Source: Sitta carolinensis (Eukaryota; Chordata; Aves; Passeriformes; Sittidae). Taken from it: DNA of 64,000 bases. Both the position numbers and the translations under genes were made by a program. Each line of letters starts with the position of its first letter. The first letter of the stretch is position 1. Location: positions 40,545,743-40,609,742 of the forward strand of contig CM063283.1 in assembly GCA_032173965.1 (NCBI GenBank), written 5' to 3'. Of the stretch, positions 25,790-39,059 are shown piece by piece. Below the pieces are notes generated by a model. The model was given only the letters and a program-made list of their open reading frames with translations, had not been told where the DNA came from and did not search any database.

Positions 25790-27919
25790 AGATATCCATG
25801 TGATTAGCATCTTTGTGGTTCAACAACTACAAAGTATTTCTGAGATATTTCTAAAATAAATTATAATGAAAAACTAGTTGATTGTTATGTAGATACTCGT
25901 TCTCAATTTCTGAGATGCTTATACCAGAACTTACTTTAAAAGCTAAATATTGTTCTGGGAAAAATCTACTGACTTCAAAAATGGTTTATCTTCATTTTCA
26001 AATGGAAAATTCTTTTTAGTGAAAAACCGTACTTAAAATCTGGAACCTCCTTGAGTAGAAGTTTTAAGAAGTCAGTTCTGACTTATGATATTTGATTTCA
26101 GGTAAGGGGAAAATCAGACCAATCTTTCTACACCAGAGGATATCTAGGCTTTATTTAAAGATAGAGACACAGGTGAGTAAGAAGCAGTGTTCTGATCCAT
26201 ATAAATGCATAATCATTTTTCAGTAATGCATTGTCATACATTCCACTCTATGTGCATAGTGAGATATCTCCTGTTATTTCACCATTATTCATTTATTGGA
26301 TTGGAAGTTTCTATACCCATACCAAGAGGACTTTCTTCTTCTTCTCTATGCAGAAGTTAAGACTGGGGAAAACAAAGAAAAGCATGCATCTGAGTTAAGT
26401 ATGTGTATAATAGGATTGTAACTATTTGTTTCTGAGGTTGTATGAGTAGAAAAAATATTGTAGTTCTCAGAATGTTATTAATACAAACAGGGAAAACCAA
26501 TGTTCATAGATCCTAAAATATCACCCTTTTCCAGATCAGAAAACTGCTTGTTTACCATATGTCCTTAATTTCTTTGTTAACGGTCTGAATAGCTGTTATT
26601 AATATTTTAATCCTTTTGAAGGCATTAAATAGAGAATAGGGGATTTCAGTTAACATGTGTTTGCCCAGCTTGTAAATAAACTTTGCTTCTGGCTTAATGT
26701 ATAGAACAACAGAGTATTTCACAGGTGGTTAGAACAACAGTTTCATACCTTGAAAGATGGAAAATGTTTTCATGCAAAACCTTATTACAAGATGACTATG
26801 TTGTTCTGTTTTAACCAATTTATTTGGTGACTGATTTTTGTTTTTCTGTTGAACTTATTGGTTAACATAGACAAAATTCTTTTATCAAATAAGATGTTAC
26901 AAAGTAATGATCAATGTATTACTTAAAAGTCACAAATGAATGGCAGTTTCAAATATAGTTTTTCAGTATTTCTTTGGATTTTCTAATTATATAAGAATGT
27001 TAATTTTAAAAAGAACAAAGATTTATATTAAATATGAAAATGTATATTCCAACTGAATCTAAAAGAAAATCCTAATGGCAGCAGTAGTTCAATGAAAAAA
27101 ATTATGATGATTTGGGTGAGGCTTTAAAAAATTAGTTCCCTTTACACAGCCAAAATGAACTAAAGAAGCCGGAGCATAAATAAGAATCAGTTTCATAACT
27201 TCTACTATTTCAGGTAAGTCAGGGCCAGAAACAAGGCTAGTGTACAGGTCTAAGGTCTGTCCAGCAAGCGGCACCAGAGATGGAGGTGGAGACTGTAACT
27301 TGCTGCACAACTTTACCGGTATAAGGACTGATGCCTTGCACTGGGTGTTTTGGGATTCTGGACTCAAGGTGGAGGAAGATCCCCAGAGGAGATAGAGCAG
27401 GGGCCATGAAGCCTTTGAGTGTCCTTAGGGCCTGAGAAAATAGACAAGTCTCTCAGAATATGGACATGTAAGACAAATCTTCAGTCTGGAGACAATGTTG
27501 AAATCTAGTTCTCTAATTACTTTCATAAGCAATCTCACAGCAAAAGTTTTTATGCAAAATCTGATGTCCTCGAATTCTTCTGTCTTCAAAGCAATTAAAC
27601 TGACATACTGTCAGAGTATTACAGTGTATTTTAGATCCTAAACAGACCCCTGAGCCTAGGATGAGGAGTAGCAAAAATCCAGACATGCTGAGGTTTTCTT
27701 TTGTTTGCTTTAAGCAGGTGCTTATATTTCTACACATTTTCTGGTTTTGTTTGTAAAAATGTTTATCTCTCCCCATCAATTCTATGAGGAGAGTAAACAC
27801 TTTAAATAGTTGGTTTGGATCATTCTACCGATGCTCAGGATTTTAGTTGGAAACCTAAAATAAGCAATCCAGATTTTCCTGTACTGCAGAGGTTACAAAT
27901 TTTGTGGGCTGCTATAAAG

Positions 27920-28000
27920 TTTACTGAATCATACAGAATCACAGAATATTCTAAAGAAGACCAACATAAGACACACAATCTCTTGCTTGGAATTCTGCTT
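27920..28000 (-). mobile_element. Possible CR1 3' end scrap
   Basis: The words gaatcatacagaatcacag and agaatattct resemble the reverse of a CR1 3' tail followed by its usual adjacent segment. It is only about 80 bases and diverged, so the call is weak. Confidence 0.35.
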
Positions 28001-30659
28001 TAAAATTGATGTTTTAAATGAATAATGATGGAAGGTTTGAAAGCTCAGATAACATTCCACTACTCTAGCAAAATCAATTGTTTGTAAATAATGGCTGTAC
28101 TCTAAAAATGTCATTATTGGCAAGGCAATATTCTAAGGAAACAGTCATATTCACACCATGACCTCCTTTATGTATTTTGCTGTTATGAGTCATACATTTC
28201 TTTACCTTATTATTCCCTCACACTTCTGTAGTAAATGTTTTAAAGAATTTTGTATTCCAGTTTATTTTGATCTGCCGCTTGTGTATTATGTAAACCTATT
28301 CTCTCTACTGGCAAGGACACTTTTATGCATACAGCTGCTGCTTCTTCTATCGCTACAATTTGCAGTGGAACCAAGGTCTGGTTTTGAGTTTGCATCAGGA
28401 TCATTTACTTTTTTTCCTTCAATGAAGCATTGTTTCTTATGTTTGCCAGCTTGTCTTTTGATCACTATGATATAATCACCATTTGTGGCAGCTCAGTGGA
28501 TGTACTTGTCACTTACCTCCCTGTTTTTTTTCTGTCATGCTATCCATATTTGTTTTTCACAGTACTTGCATTTACTTCTCCAGTTACAGTTGTCAAGTCC
28601 TCTTAGGCTTGCTGTTCATCAAATTTCTGGTACCTATAATTTCTTAAAATTGTTGCGGCATCTAATTTTATAGAGGGTCTGACTAGGAGGAGGAGGGGAG
28701 AGGAGGGAATTATTTCTTTTTGTAATATCTCATATCCAGACAATTTTGCTTCCCATTCTGACATCTCAGTAATCTTTGTCTTTTTTTTCACGTAGAATTT
28801 TTAAGACTTTTTATGTCTGGTGAGACATGAGGCCTCTCAAGATTTAATAAAAAGGGTAGGTAAAATAATGCTGGAAGCAATTTATACTGAGAATTCCTAA
28901 AATATATAGTATTTGACAAGCATTTACAGGAAAATTAATTCAGAGATTGAAATATTATTTACTAAAAATTGGTTGGAGGTGCTGAAGGAAGCAGAACTTG
29001 AAAGCAGTATATAGATATAAAATTGGAAAAAATAATATTAATAGTAGAAAGAACAACCTCAAGAACTAAAACAGGATGGACTGCAAACTGAGGATGTTGC
29101 AAAGCTTTACAGTATGTGTGTTGTATCAGAAGTGATTTTTGTTTTTCAACTAAAAGCTCATGGATAAACTGTACATGGATTTATATATAACACCTTTAGG
29201 GACCTGAAAATGTTAATTAAGTCCACATGGCTTGGTGTCTCTCTCTCTCTGTGAACTGTACTAAGAAAAAGTCATCTTTTCCTGATATCTTTAAAACATT
29301 AAGATTCAATTCAATGTATCCACCTACCTGAGCTCCACACTGTGTAACGCAAGGATACTTGATTGTGAAAAGGAAATGCGTGGATTTGTGGCTCAAGTGA
29401 TTAAACACAGTTTCCAGGGATACACTCTAACTGTTGTGACAACAATTTTCTCTCCCATCTTTTGAACCCGAGTTAAATAACCTAAGGGCATGCAAATTTG
29501 TGTAAGATAAATATATTTTTAATTTGACCCTAAGTGACTAAACAAGAGTGATAATTATCAGTAAGGATCAGCAATGGAAACCTGCAAAAAGTAAAATAAA
29601 GTGGTTTGAATTGATCTCTGAAAGACCTCCTGCTTCTGCCACACCAGTATAACTATGTCCTGAACTTGATCATGTGGCCTTTGATTAGCAAGATCTTGAA
29701 TTTCTCCAAGGTAGGAGATACCATCACTCTTTTCAGGTATTCTTTTTAATGTAGAATTTTGCTGATGATTTTTTTCATGATGTTCAGCCTGAATCCCGCA
29801 AGACACAACTGGCCTTTACCGTTTTTCACACATTTTGCTACTGAGAAGACTCAGATTAAATTCTGGAGCATCAGTCACATACCTTTAGAGAGGTTTTAAT
29901 TTGTTGCTATCCTGGTCAGATTAAAGAAGTGTTTTAGCTATATAACAGTGAATTTGTATGCATCACGTTTACTTACTTGTTGTACAAAATTTTATTTTAT
30001 TGAAGTTATAGAAAACCATTAAATTTTAAATTAAGGGACAATACCTGTTAAAAACAAATATATTACCTAGCGTTTTTGTAAATAAATTCACCTTATGAGA
30101 TAACAATACCAAATATTTTTCTTCAGGTGTATATTGAAGAGACTTTTTTTGAGGTTTTTAATTTTTTTTCCAAGTAAAAAGTAATATAAAAAATAAGTAG
30201 TCATGAATATTACATTTGTACAGAAGTAAAAAAAAAAAAAAATGTGGCTAACATATGCATTTTTGAAGACTACTTTGGTAAAAGCTTGCCATTGAATCTT
30301 TTTTCTCTTTAAATTCACCTTATTTTCATGTCTTTAGAAATGTCAGTTCAGTACTTTTGCTGTTGCAAACTTTTCAGCAAGTAGCCATAAATAATGAATT
30401 AGTGGCAATATTGTTCTAATAACTTATTTAGGGCATAATTAATTCACAGCTTTAAGCATATTTAAATAAGGGTCCACTTTTAAGTTTCTAGCTTCTAAGA
30501 GAGCTTGTCTTAGGCTGGTAAACACAACCTGGGTGAAAAAAGGCCAAAGAAAAGGCAATATAAGGAAAAAATCCCACAGTTCTCATGGCCTCATTTTGAA
30601 AAGCCTAATCTATAGGAAACATATGCTGCAAAATAAATTACCTGCAATATCTGAGCCCA

Positions 30660-31220
30660 CACAGCAAATTCCTTCACCCCTTCTTTAATTTGCTATCAAC
30701 TTTTTAATAGACATCTCTGGGTTCTTCATTGCTATTCCCCAATTCCTTCTTTTCATGCAGAGGAGTTAATGGGGTTATAATTTCATAATTAAAGCAGATA
30801 ATTTTAATTTCTCTGATGACTCTTTATTATGATAATCTTGTTAAGATTATGTTGTTCATTTGTTGCTACGAATGATCATTTGGCTTTTGTAGAAGCTGTC
30901 TGTGCTACCGAGCCACTAAATAATTAAGCAAGCAGAACATTCAAACCAGCAAAGTCTTGATGTTAATGGAAGACCAAAGTCAGAGTTAACTCTCTGTAAA
31001 CCTATTAAGGGATTCAGACAGAGAATATACCAGATTTACTGTCAGTCATCAAATAAGAGATAAAGCTTCATTAACTGAGCATCTAATTTTACATTTAATG
31101 AAGAGCTGGTCTCCTAGATTGGATGACAGCGCAGGCTTTTACAGGACAACAAACATAAAATTAAATGCTTCTAAACTAATTAGTAAATCCAATAGGAGGT
31201 CCAAGAAGTGAGGTCCTGGA
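30660..31220. promoter_or_regulatory. Candidate conserved noncoding element rich in homeodomain motifs
   Basis: This block has many TAAT/ATTA cores (CATAATTAAAG, AAATAATTAAGC, CTAATTAGTAA), a CGAATGATCATTTG segment, a TGACAG Meis-like word and complex spacing without simple repeats. No repeat family or reading frame explains it. Such texture is typical of vertebrate enhancers near developmental genes, but alignment is needed. Confidence 0.3.
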
Positions 31221-34200
31221 GAGGAATGTCTAATAGAGCAATAGTCCTGACTAAAATGTTGCCTCAGTTGCTTTAGTTGTCCTCTACAGTGTGGCATCAT
31301 ATGTGTTTTAAAGCAAAATAAGTGAATTATTATTTCATTCTCTTGTTTGCTGAGTTTGTGTACACATGGGTCTCCTTTACATTAATGACTGAAATAATAA
31401 TTCTGGTGCATGATGGTGTGGTAATATATGCTTGTGCAGTGTACACAGAGTGCCTTCCCAAACATTTTTATACATTGTGTCGGTGTAAATATTTCTATTT
31501 GTTTAAAGGCTTTTTCAAGTGAGACACTTTGGTGATTTTTATGAAGCTGCTTTTATGTTTATAGAGTCATAAACCACAGAAAATTCAAGACTTCCAAATT
31601 AGCTTTCTGTTCTCTATTGCGGGATGTTTAGATGGGTCAAGTTTTTTTATTTAAAATAGCATTTGAAACTAAACTAGGTCTTGGGCATGTGGAAATGATG
31701 GGGACAGGACATCACAGAGAGCAGAGAGGGAAAGAGACGTACATCAAGACAATCCATGCAATAATAAACATTTTGGCTTTGGAAAGTGGCCATAAATATT
31801 TTTAAGTCTTCTTGGAAGTAGAAACGGTAAAAATACTAAGACTGCATTTTCGCATTTGTAACAACATTGCTGTAATAAATGAAAATAATTCTTGAGGTTG
31901 TCCATATTCACCAAGATTTTAAATAAAATTTTACTTACATGACATTCTTAATAAGCTCATAATAAAAGGAAAGATATAGCTACTTAGAAATAAACAAGGT
32001 AAACATGTTTAAAGCAAATGCATAATTTGATATATTATGATAAAAGTATACATTTTTAATAAATGTTCCAGTTTCTGTCATAATTTTGATGAATCAATAG
32101 CAGCAAAATTGCTCATGAAAAATCCATCCTCTAATCATATATTAAATGGATGCAGTTTTAACTTTTGCCAACCTCCACTTGCAACTACATTCCAAGTGAA
32201 TTACTATGAGTTTATAAATGAAAAATAAACACGTAACAAACTTTTTTTAAAAAATATTATATCCATTTCCCTGAAGATATTTATGTGTCAACACGATATA
32301 GTTAATATGCAATAAAACAGCATAAACCCCTAAAACTGGAGATCACACCTTTTATCTAGTAAATGTTTTGCATGTCATTATAACATATCATTTATTTTGT
32401 GATGTGTGTTTCTGATAATTTTGTTGTTTCTTACAGTTTCGTGTATTTTATGTTCTCCGGCATTCTTCATGCTCCTGACAAGGTTATCAAGTGTCAATAT
32501 TTACTGCTGTCTTGAGGACACTAGATATGTCTTTTCCCATGTAAATTTAGCTTCTGTGTGGATTTACCATGTTTTAGCCATTAAATGAACCCACCTGTCA
32601 AGAACCTGAAAACAAGAGAATTTCTTTTATAATTTTTTTCATTTTATGAAAAGTTATATTTGTGATATGGTGACTACTCTACATATGGGGATTCACTTCT
32701 GGGACAGGCAATATCTGGTCTATGAAATAACTGATATCAATATCACAGATAAAGACTATTGACTGTTGATAAATCACATTTGATCTATTATAAATTTTTC
32801 GCCATGTGGATCCTAAATTAAAATGTAAAATACCTTCTCAAAACCAAAGGATAGCTGTCTCCCATATTTCACATTCTGTGGTCAAATTGGCACAGGTAAA
32901 GCTCATGAGTAATTGTTCATCTGAACTACAACCATATGAAGATCCACAGAGCAAACTGCACCTACAAATGTTGCTTCCCTGAATTATATGCAGAAAGAGA
33001 CTGCTGATAAACAGATAGAACACTATCCTTTCTTAATTGTGGAACTTGCATTCTGGAGGCTGTTTAGAGGTCTCAGTGTGCACTCTAGTTCTCCTGTCTC
33101 TGGAATGGCTTTCCCAAATGCCTAAGTATAAACTGAAAACCTAATAACCCCAATGGGTTTTCCTTGAAACCTTTGTGGAGGTAAACATACACAAAAGAAT
33201 GGCACAAAAGGCACATAGAGAAGACGGAGTTTTATCCATCAGATCATTTTCATCTACACAAAATAATGCTTGTGTAAAATATTATCACATTTCTGACAGC
33301 TCTTGTCCTTATTTGATAGGGCATGTTTCAAATGACACATCTGATCACAATATCTGCCTATCAGGTGTTAAATTCTTTGCTGTTAATAGAGATTATCACA
33401 CCCTTATTCAGGGGAGTTAGAATTGAAATGAGGAAGAATTCTCAAGGTGCAGAGACTATTCAACATGCATAAGGAAAACAGACTATGGCTTGTGGGTGAT
33501 GTATTTTCTTGTGCATGAACTAGCATGAAAGATAATTCGTTGAAAACGTTCACAATCAATTTTAGAAGAGCTATTTAAAGCCATACAGATGACTAACCAC
33601 TAAACTTTACTTAGCATGTAATGGCAGGAAATACTGTGCTTTCAGGAACAAAATATCCAGAATTATCACTGTTTCTTGTATTCTTTAAAGGTCTCCAGAC
33701 TCCTACTTTCCTACTTTACAGATGTCTACCCATCTTTTGGGTTAAGGTTTCTGTTGATAACTTCAAGCAAATAAATTAGTATGCTTTTTATTTTTTTTTT
33801 TTTTTTTCCAAAGACAGGTGTCAGGAAATACTTTGAAACTAAGGTAGTGGGTTTAGGTCTTATCTGTAAAACCAAGTATAAAATGTGAATGCCAAGGCAA
33901 TAATTAGACAGAAAAGAGAAAGACATCTAGAATATTTAACAAGGGCATAATATGGCAACCCAGACTGTGACCCCTGCTGCAAACCTGCCACACAGATGTT
34001 TCTGGATCCAGGACCCATCTGAGACATGGCACAGCTTTATAATCTTAGCTCAGAGTATTAAGAAAGGCACATCAAAAAGTCTGTTGACAGATAAGAAATC
34101 CAGATTGCAATCTGAGGGACACGTTTGTTATGCTAAGAGAAAGTACTGAGGCAGATCTGACAGTCCAGGAAAGGTAAGGGTGCTGCAGCCCTATGTTCTG

Positions 34201-35554
34201 AGTTCCAAACAGAACTTCTCAGATCATAAAAACTGTATAGTTTTAGCAATCTATTTTTAATAGACTGGGGAGAGGGGATATGCTACAAATGCTTCATTAA
34301 TGGAAATCTATAAAACATAAATAAACATTTTGTAAGAACAGGAAAAATATAATTGACATTGCATTACAGGAATGGAGTAGATAATGTCTTCAAATTTATT
34401 TGAATCTTATTTTTCATAACTCTATTAATGTTCTTTGTTATTTTTAACACAAATTCACTAAAGATTTATAAGAAAATATATGGCTCAGCTACTCTTGATA
34501 CCTTTATCTGATGATGTGTATGGAAATATGCATTTCATGCCTGTCCACTCATTTCCTTACAAATGCTGGTCCAATATTCATCCAGCATGTGCATTTCTAT
34601 AATATGACCTAAAATTTAATTGCAGCATTTCACTGTATATTGACTTGTTGAAGCACAACTTCATTGATTTATCAACGGGACTATATAAAAGATGAAATAA
34701 TTCACCTGGGAGCATCAATAGAATGTCAGTGAAGAATATGTTTGTTTTCTGCCTGTAATATCTCAGTCCTGAAATAACACATATAAATACAACCTAAACA
34801 CAAAAAGTACAGCATTTTCTTTTTCCCTGTTATCCATGTCAGCTTTTACTTTTTTACCTTCTTCTCTTTCAAACAATAAACTGTCTCACTATCTTCAGAG
34901 AGTGTTCCTGAAATTAGAATTTCTTTTTGTTATGCATCCTCGTACTTTTGGAGGTATTTCATTCCAGTTTTCCTTCTTCATGCACACTTCAATAAAAGGT
35001 TGTTAGAGAACAGCCCTTGGTCACATTTGAATAGAGTTTTTTTGTCTAGACAATGAAACAATCACAGTTAACATCAATGCAAACAAAATATTTTCAAAAA
35101 GGTCCATTAATTTCCTTTTGAGAAAAAAAGCCTGTCACAAGAATTTTAGAATTAAATTGAAATCAGTATGATTCTAGAACTTACTGTAAAGTAATTTTTT
35201 ACCAGTTGTTTAAGATCAATAGCAAAAGCGCCAGTATACAAAGTGTTGTAAGTTTACAATCAGAAGCTGAAAGCTACAGAAATTATCAGCTTTTATTCCT
35301 TACTTCTTTTGCACTGAGCTCTTTCAAAACAAGTGCCCTTTTGAAACATTTTCCCTGTGGTTTTCTGAACAACTCAGTCTCCCTCTGGCTCTGGTCTGCT
35401 CACCTAAGAACCACAATCATAGCCAGTTACCCCTTGAAGGCTATAAGGAGCTGGTGTGTGCAAGGTTCACAACTACATGAATGGTTCTACATGCCACAGA
35501 GCACGGCTAAGCCCCACAGCCAAGGGAGTGATATCTTAGGGAAACTGTATTTAA

Positions 35555-36031
35555 AGAGTGAAAAGTGAGGAAAAATGTGAAACAGTCCCACAGACACCAA
35601 GGAGAGGAGGTGCTCCAGACACCTGAGCAGCCTGTGATGAAGTGCATGATGAGAAAGGCTATCCTCCTGTAGCCCATGGGGGATCATATTGGACCACATA
35701 TCCATACTACAGCTTGTGGAGGATACCATGCTATAGCACCTCGATGCCTGAAGGAAGCTCTAGACCATGGATAACTCACACAGGAGCAAGCTCCTGTCAG
35801 AAGCTGAATCCCAGGGAGAGGAGCCCAGGGAGGAGTAGACTTGCTGTCAAGATTGGTGATGCATGAAGGACACAATTGAGCAGTCCATTCCTGTAGGACT
35901 GCACTCCATGGAAAGAAAAAAAGCAGTCTAAAGCAGATCTTGAAACACTAGAATCTTTAGAAAGGACCCATGATGGATGTCCTTCAAGATATCCCGTGAA
36001 AGGAAATATGCTTCAGAAAAATAACAGCATA
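35555..36031 (+). mobile_element. Left part of an older LTR interrupted by a later insertion
   Basis: This segment carries the degenerate cccatggaggaccc/aggagca-type modules of the LTR family also found at 56190-57044, including a cagacaccaaggagaggaggtgctccag start shared in outline with that copy. It reads in plus orientation and stops where the inverse LTR begins at 36032. The right-hand remainder is at 36601-36760. Heavy divergence from the 56-kb copy suggests great age. Confidence 0.65.
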
Positions 36032-36600
36032 TGATGGCTAACCTCAGCCAGCAACTAAAAACTGCACAGCTGTTCACCTATCCCATCCCATCCCATCCCA
36101 TCCCATCCATCCCATCCCATCCCATCCCAATCACCCCTATCCCTGCCCAGGGAGATGGGGAAGAGAATCAGAAGATTAAAAGTGAGAAAATTAATTGATT
36201 CAGATAAAGACAGTTAAATAGGTGAAGAAAAAGCTGCACGCACAAACAAAGTAAAACAAAACAAAGGATTTATTCATTACTTTCCATAGGCGGAAGTTGT
36301 TCTGCCATCTAAAGGAAAGCAGGGCTCTATCACGAATAATGGTTCTGTGACATCACCACAAATATCCTGCCACTCTTCTTCTCCAGCTTTAAATGTTGAA
36401 CACAATGCCATATTGTATGAAATTATCCCTCTGGTAATTTGGGGTCTCATCTGTGTCCCCTCCCAAGTCCTTGTGCACCCCTAGTCTCCTCACTGCAGGG
36501 TGGTGAGAGAAGCAGAAGAGGTCTTGACTTTGTGCAAGAACTAAAACATCCCTGAATTACTAGCAGTTTTCAGCACATCTAAATACCATTAGCAATAGCT
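36032..36600 (-). mobile_element. LTR (family of 25099-25690), inserted inverted into an older LTR
   Basis: On the minus strand this follows the 25099-25690 LTR: cagcaatttagatg-like start, cttctctcaccac, gtgcacaaggacttggg, the attcataca region, gctttcctttagatggcag, and the end ggctgaggttagcc. Its 3' end contains a CCCAT repeat at 36080-36129 where other copies have a single gggatggg segment. The 5' end of this LTR appears truncated by about 40 bases near 36600, together with about 200 bases of the host LTR, so a deletion probably followed insertion and no target duplication is readable. Confidence 0.75.
36080..36129. repeat. CCCAT pentanucleotide repeat inside an LTR
   Basis: About ten units of CCCAT are interrupted once by a 4-base unit. 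They apparently expanded from the short gggatggg motif near the 3' end of this LTR family. Confidence 0.92.
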
Positions 36601-36760
36601 TAAGTTATTTTTCCCTAAATCAAGCCTTTTTTTGCCAGTGACAATAACTGGTAAGCAATCGGCCTATGCTTTTCTGAACCCATAGACGTTTTCATCTTAT
36701 TTACTTCCCCTGTTCCATTCAAGATAGTAAGTGAGCCAGCTACGTCTAACCCTGCATGCA
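36601..36760 (+). mobile_element. Right part of the interrupted older LTR
   Basis: The words atttttccctaaatcaagcc, ttgccagtgacaataactgg and ttacttcccctgttccattc follow, in order, the 3' end of the LTR at 56190-57044 (its taattctagcctgttttgcc...gtatttggtgag... segment). The orientation is plus, the same as the left part at 35555-36031. Confidence 0.65.
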
Positions 36761-36790
36761 CTGTATATATGCAGAATTTTTTTTCCTTCA

Positions 36791-36872
36791 TAAACAAAAC
36801 AAACAAAACAAAACAAAACAAACAAAACAAAACAAAACAAAACAAAACAAACAAAACAAAACAAAACAAACA
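36791..36872. repeat. AAACA/AAAACA simple repeat
   Basis: Eighty bases consist of AAAC and AAAAC units. They create artefactual lysine/asparagine/threonine- and phenylalanine/cysteine-rich frames. Confidence 0.94.
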
Positions 36873-38539
36873 ATACTCTTGGCTTCCTTAGTGAATGTGG
36901 TGTCTTTCCTTTTGGAATTCAGGTTTAATAGGAGATGACAGAGGAACCAAATCCAGAAACAGGTAGATATAATGTAGAAATGTGAATACTCTCTTCTCTA
37001 GTTTAACCACATCCCTGCTAGTCATATACCAATGTCCTGGTAAAAAGGTATATACATTCATCAAATAATTCATATGGGTTAATTTAACAGAAGCTCTTTT
37101 AAGTTCTATAATACCATAAACTAATAAATATGTATTCAGAATCTCTCTTTTTTCTTTTACTTGGTTACTGTTATAGAACTAATAACAAATCCCTGTAACT
37201 TAATCATGATATAACTAGTATTTTTTAAGATTCGTATAATGTTGTTCTACTTACTCTGGGAAAATTACCTGGAGATATATTAAATAGCCAATAACTGCCT
37301 CTTCCTGATATCTTAAATGAACCTTAATTTTATAAAGCATTTAAACAGAAGGAGCAAAAAGAACTCAAAACCAGTAAGCAATATGTGTATGTTGTTTTTC
37401 TGTAAAGCTAGACAGCTATATCTCAAAAGGATCATTTCTTACAAAATCTTCTAAGTTCTATTTCCTGCTGTGCATTTTACCTTTTACATGGTGGTGATAA
37501 ATGAACTCATTCTCTTTGATTCTTCTGCCTCTCAGAATGGCTTTTAAATTTGATGGTTTTCTTTCAGTTTCTTCTCTTCCACTCTAACAGAGCAAATTTT
37601 GTAGGTCACTGGAAATAGTACAAAACACACAAAAAATTTCACTAAACCCCTCCGATATATTTCTCGTTTTGAAATTGTGCCTTGAGAATTTTCAAAAATA
37701 AATGATGTGTCATGGATGATATATCAGGAAGCTTCATTCAAGTGTGACACTGATATTCTTCTGCCGTTGTACATCCCTTTTGACACTTGTCTCCACATAC
37801 AAAGTACTCAAATTGCTGAGTTGCAATGAATTCAGTGAAGGGAAAATACAATACATTTCTATATTCTAAACTGAAAATTTGCACCAAATTTCAGCAAACT
37901 AATTCTATAAACATTACGTGTGATCTGCTATAAACTTATTCTTCAAAATAAGAAATAAGACTCAGACTCCTTGTCTCTGATATTTTTGTTTAAATACCAT
38001 CTGAAAGAGAATAGTCCCTGTGGGTGACAGCAAAATTAACAAATCCTGATGCGTACATGTGGAACAAGTTCCTTGTGTGTCCTTTGAGCCATCATTATAC
38101 AGGTTCTCAGTAGAGCGCTTTCTTTTAATCTTCTTGCAATCTGACAATGAGTTACATATCCTTTATTCTGTCCTAAGGCATAAAAAGCTTTGCTGAACGT
38201 GAAAGTTACAGCATTTTGGGCTGGGGGGTTTTCGTGTTTTGGGTTGGAGTTTTCTGGTGCACTGGTTATTTTTTCCTCTTCACATGAGGGTTTTGTGACC
38301 TATGCAGGAAATAGAGAATTCAGGCTAGGAATTCCAGGTGAAAAAGACCAAAACAGTGTTAGCCTTTTTCAAGTTAAAATTTGCATCCCAGAGTAAGATA
38401 TCCATAGAATTTAATCTCTAAAAGTGTTTGGAGTGAGTGCAAATGTGTTTATGATACAATTAACTATACCAAACATATTTGCAATAATATTTGCCTCCTC
38501 TCTCCACTGTCTTATGTAGGTCCAATCACCTGTGATAAA

Positions 38540-38572
38540 ATATAATATATATATATATACATATATATATAT
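38540..38572. repeat. TA dinucleotide repeat
   Basis: An imperfect TA run broken by one C. Confidence 0.92.
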
Positions 38573-39059
38573 CAAGAAGACTGAGTATTTAGATACTTAA
38601 CTAATTTGCTTCTCCTCAAAATCTAATTTGGCCTATATTTAAAAGAGTCTTTCAATTTTTCAGAATGTAAACATTTTCTCTCTTTTCTGGTGTAGGAAAC
38701 CGAGCTGCAGAGAGAACCAGGAGTAATCTAATCTCTCTTGAGCCAGTAGGTACTCTCCATCTAGAGTCCACCTGCTTGATAAAGGTTTATACAATAACAT
38801 AATATACTGGTCACAATTGTCTGCAAAAGGCTTCTTTGTATACAACACATCATATGCTTTTTTATTACAGCATCTGTAAATATTTTGGAAATAAAAATTC
38901 AAACTATAGTTCAGAAAGAAAAATGAAATATGAAGCCAATGGTTAAGAAACACGTCAATCTGAAGCAAGTAAATGCAGCTACTTTAAGAGTAGGAGAGTC
39001 AATGTAAATTCAGAAATGCCTCAGTCATAAACTGGCAATATTGTGTCAGAACTTAAAAT

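Larger units (their letters stand above)
25691..35554. other. Ten kilobases of mostly unique AT-rich DNA
   Basis: This is the longest stretch of the window nearly free of recognisable transposons. It includes an AT dinucleotide run (25739-25784), a possible CR1 scrap (27920-28000), GC-richer unexplained blocks at 27160-27470 and 33945-34215, and a candidate regulatory element (30660-31220). No frame in it looks like a real protein. Confidence 0.55.

Noticed and set aside
28158..28475. 105-codon hydrophobic, cysteine-rich plus frame resembling a membrane protein
   Set aside because: Its composition is what T-rich DNA gives in this frame. There is no domain and no sign of splicing or a repeat-encoded protein.
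35206..35568. 120-codon plus frame
   Set aside because: It reads from unique AT-rich DNA into the start of a decayed LTR module, with no recognisable motif.
36756..36938. Lysine/asparagine/threonine-rich frame
   Set aside because: It is a translation of the AAACA simple repeat.
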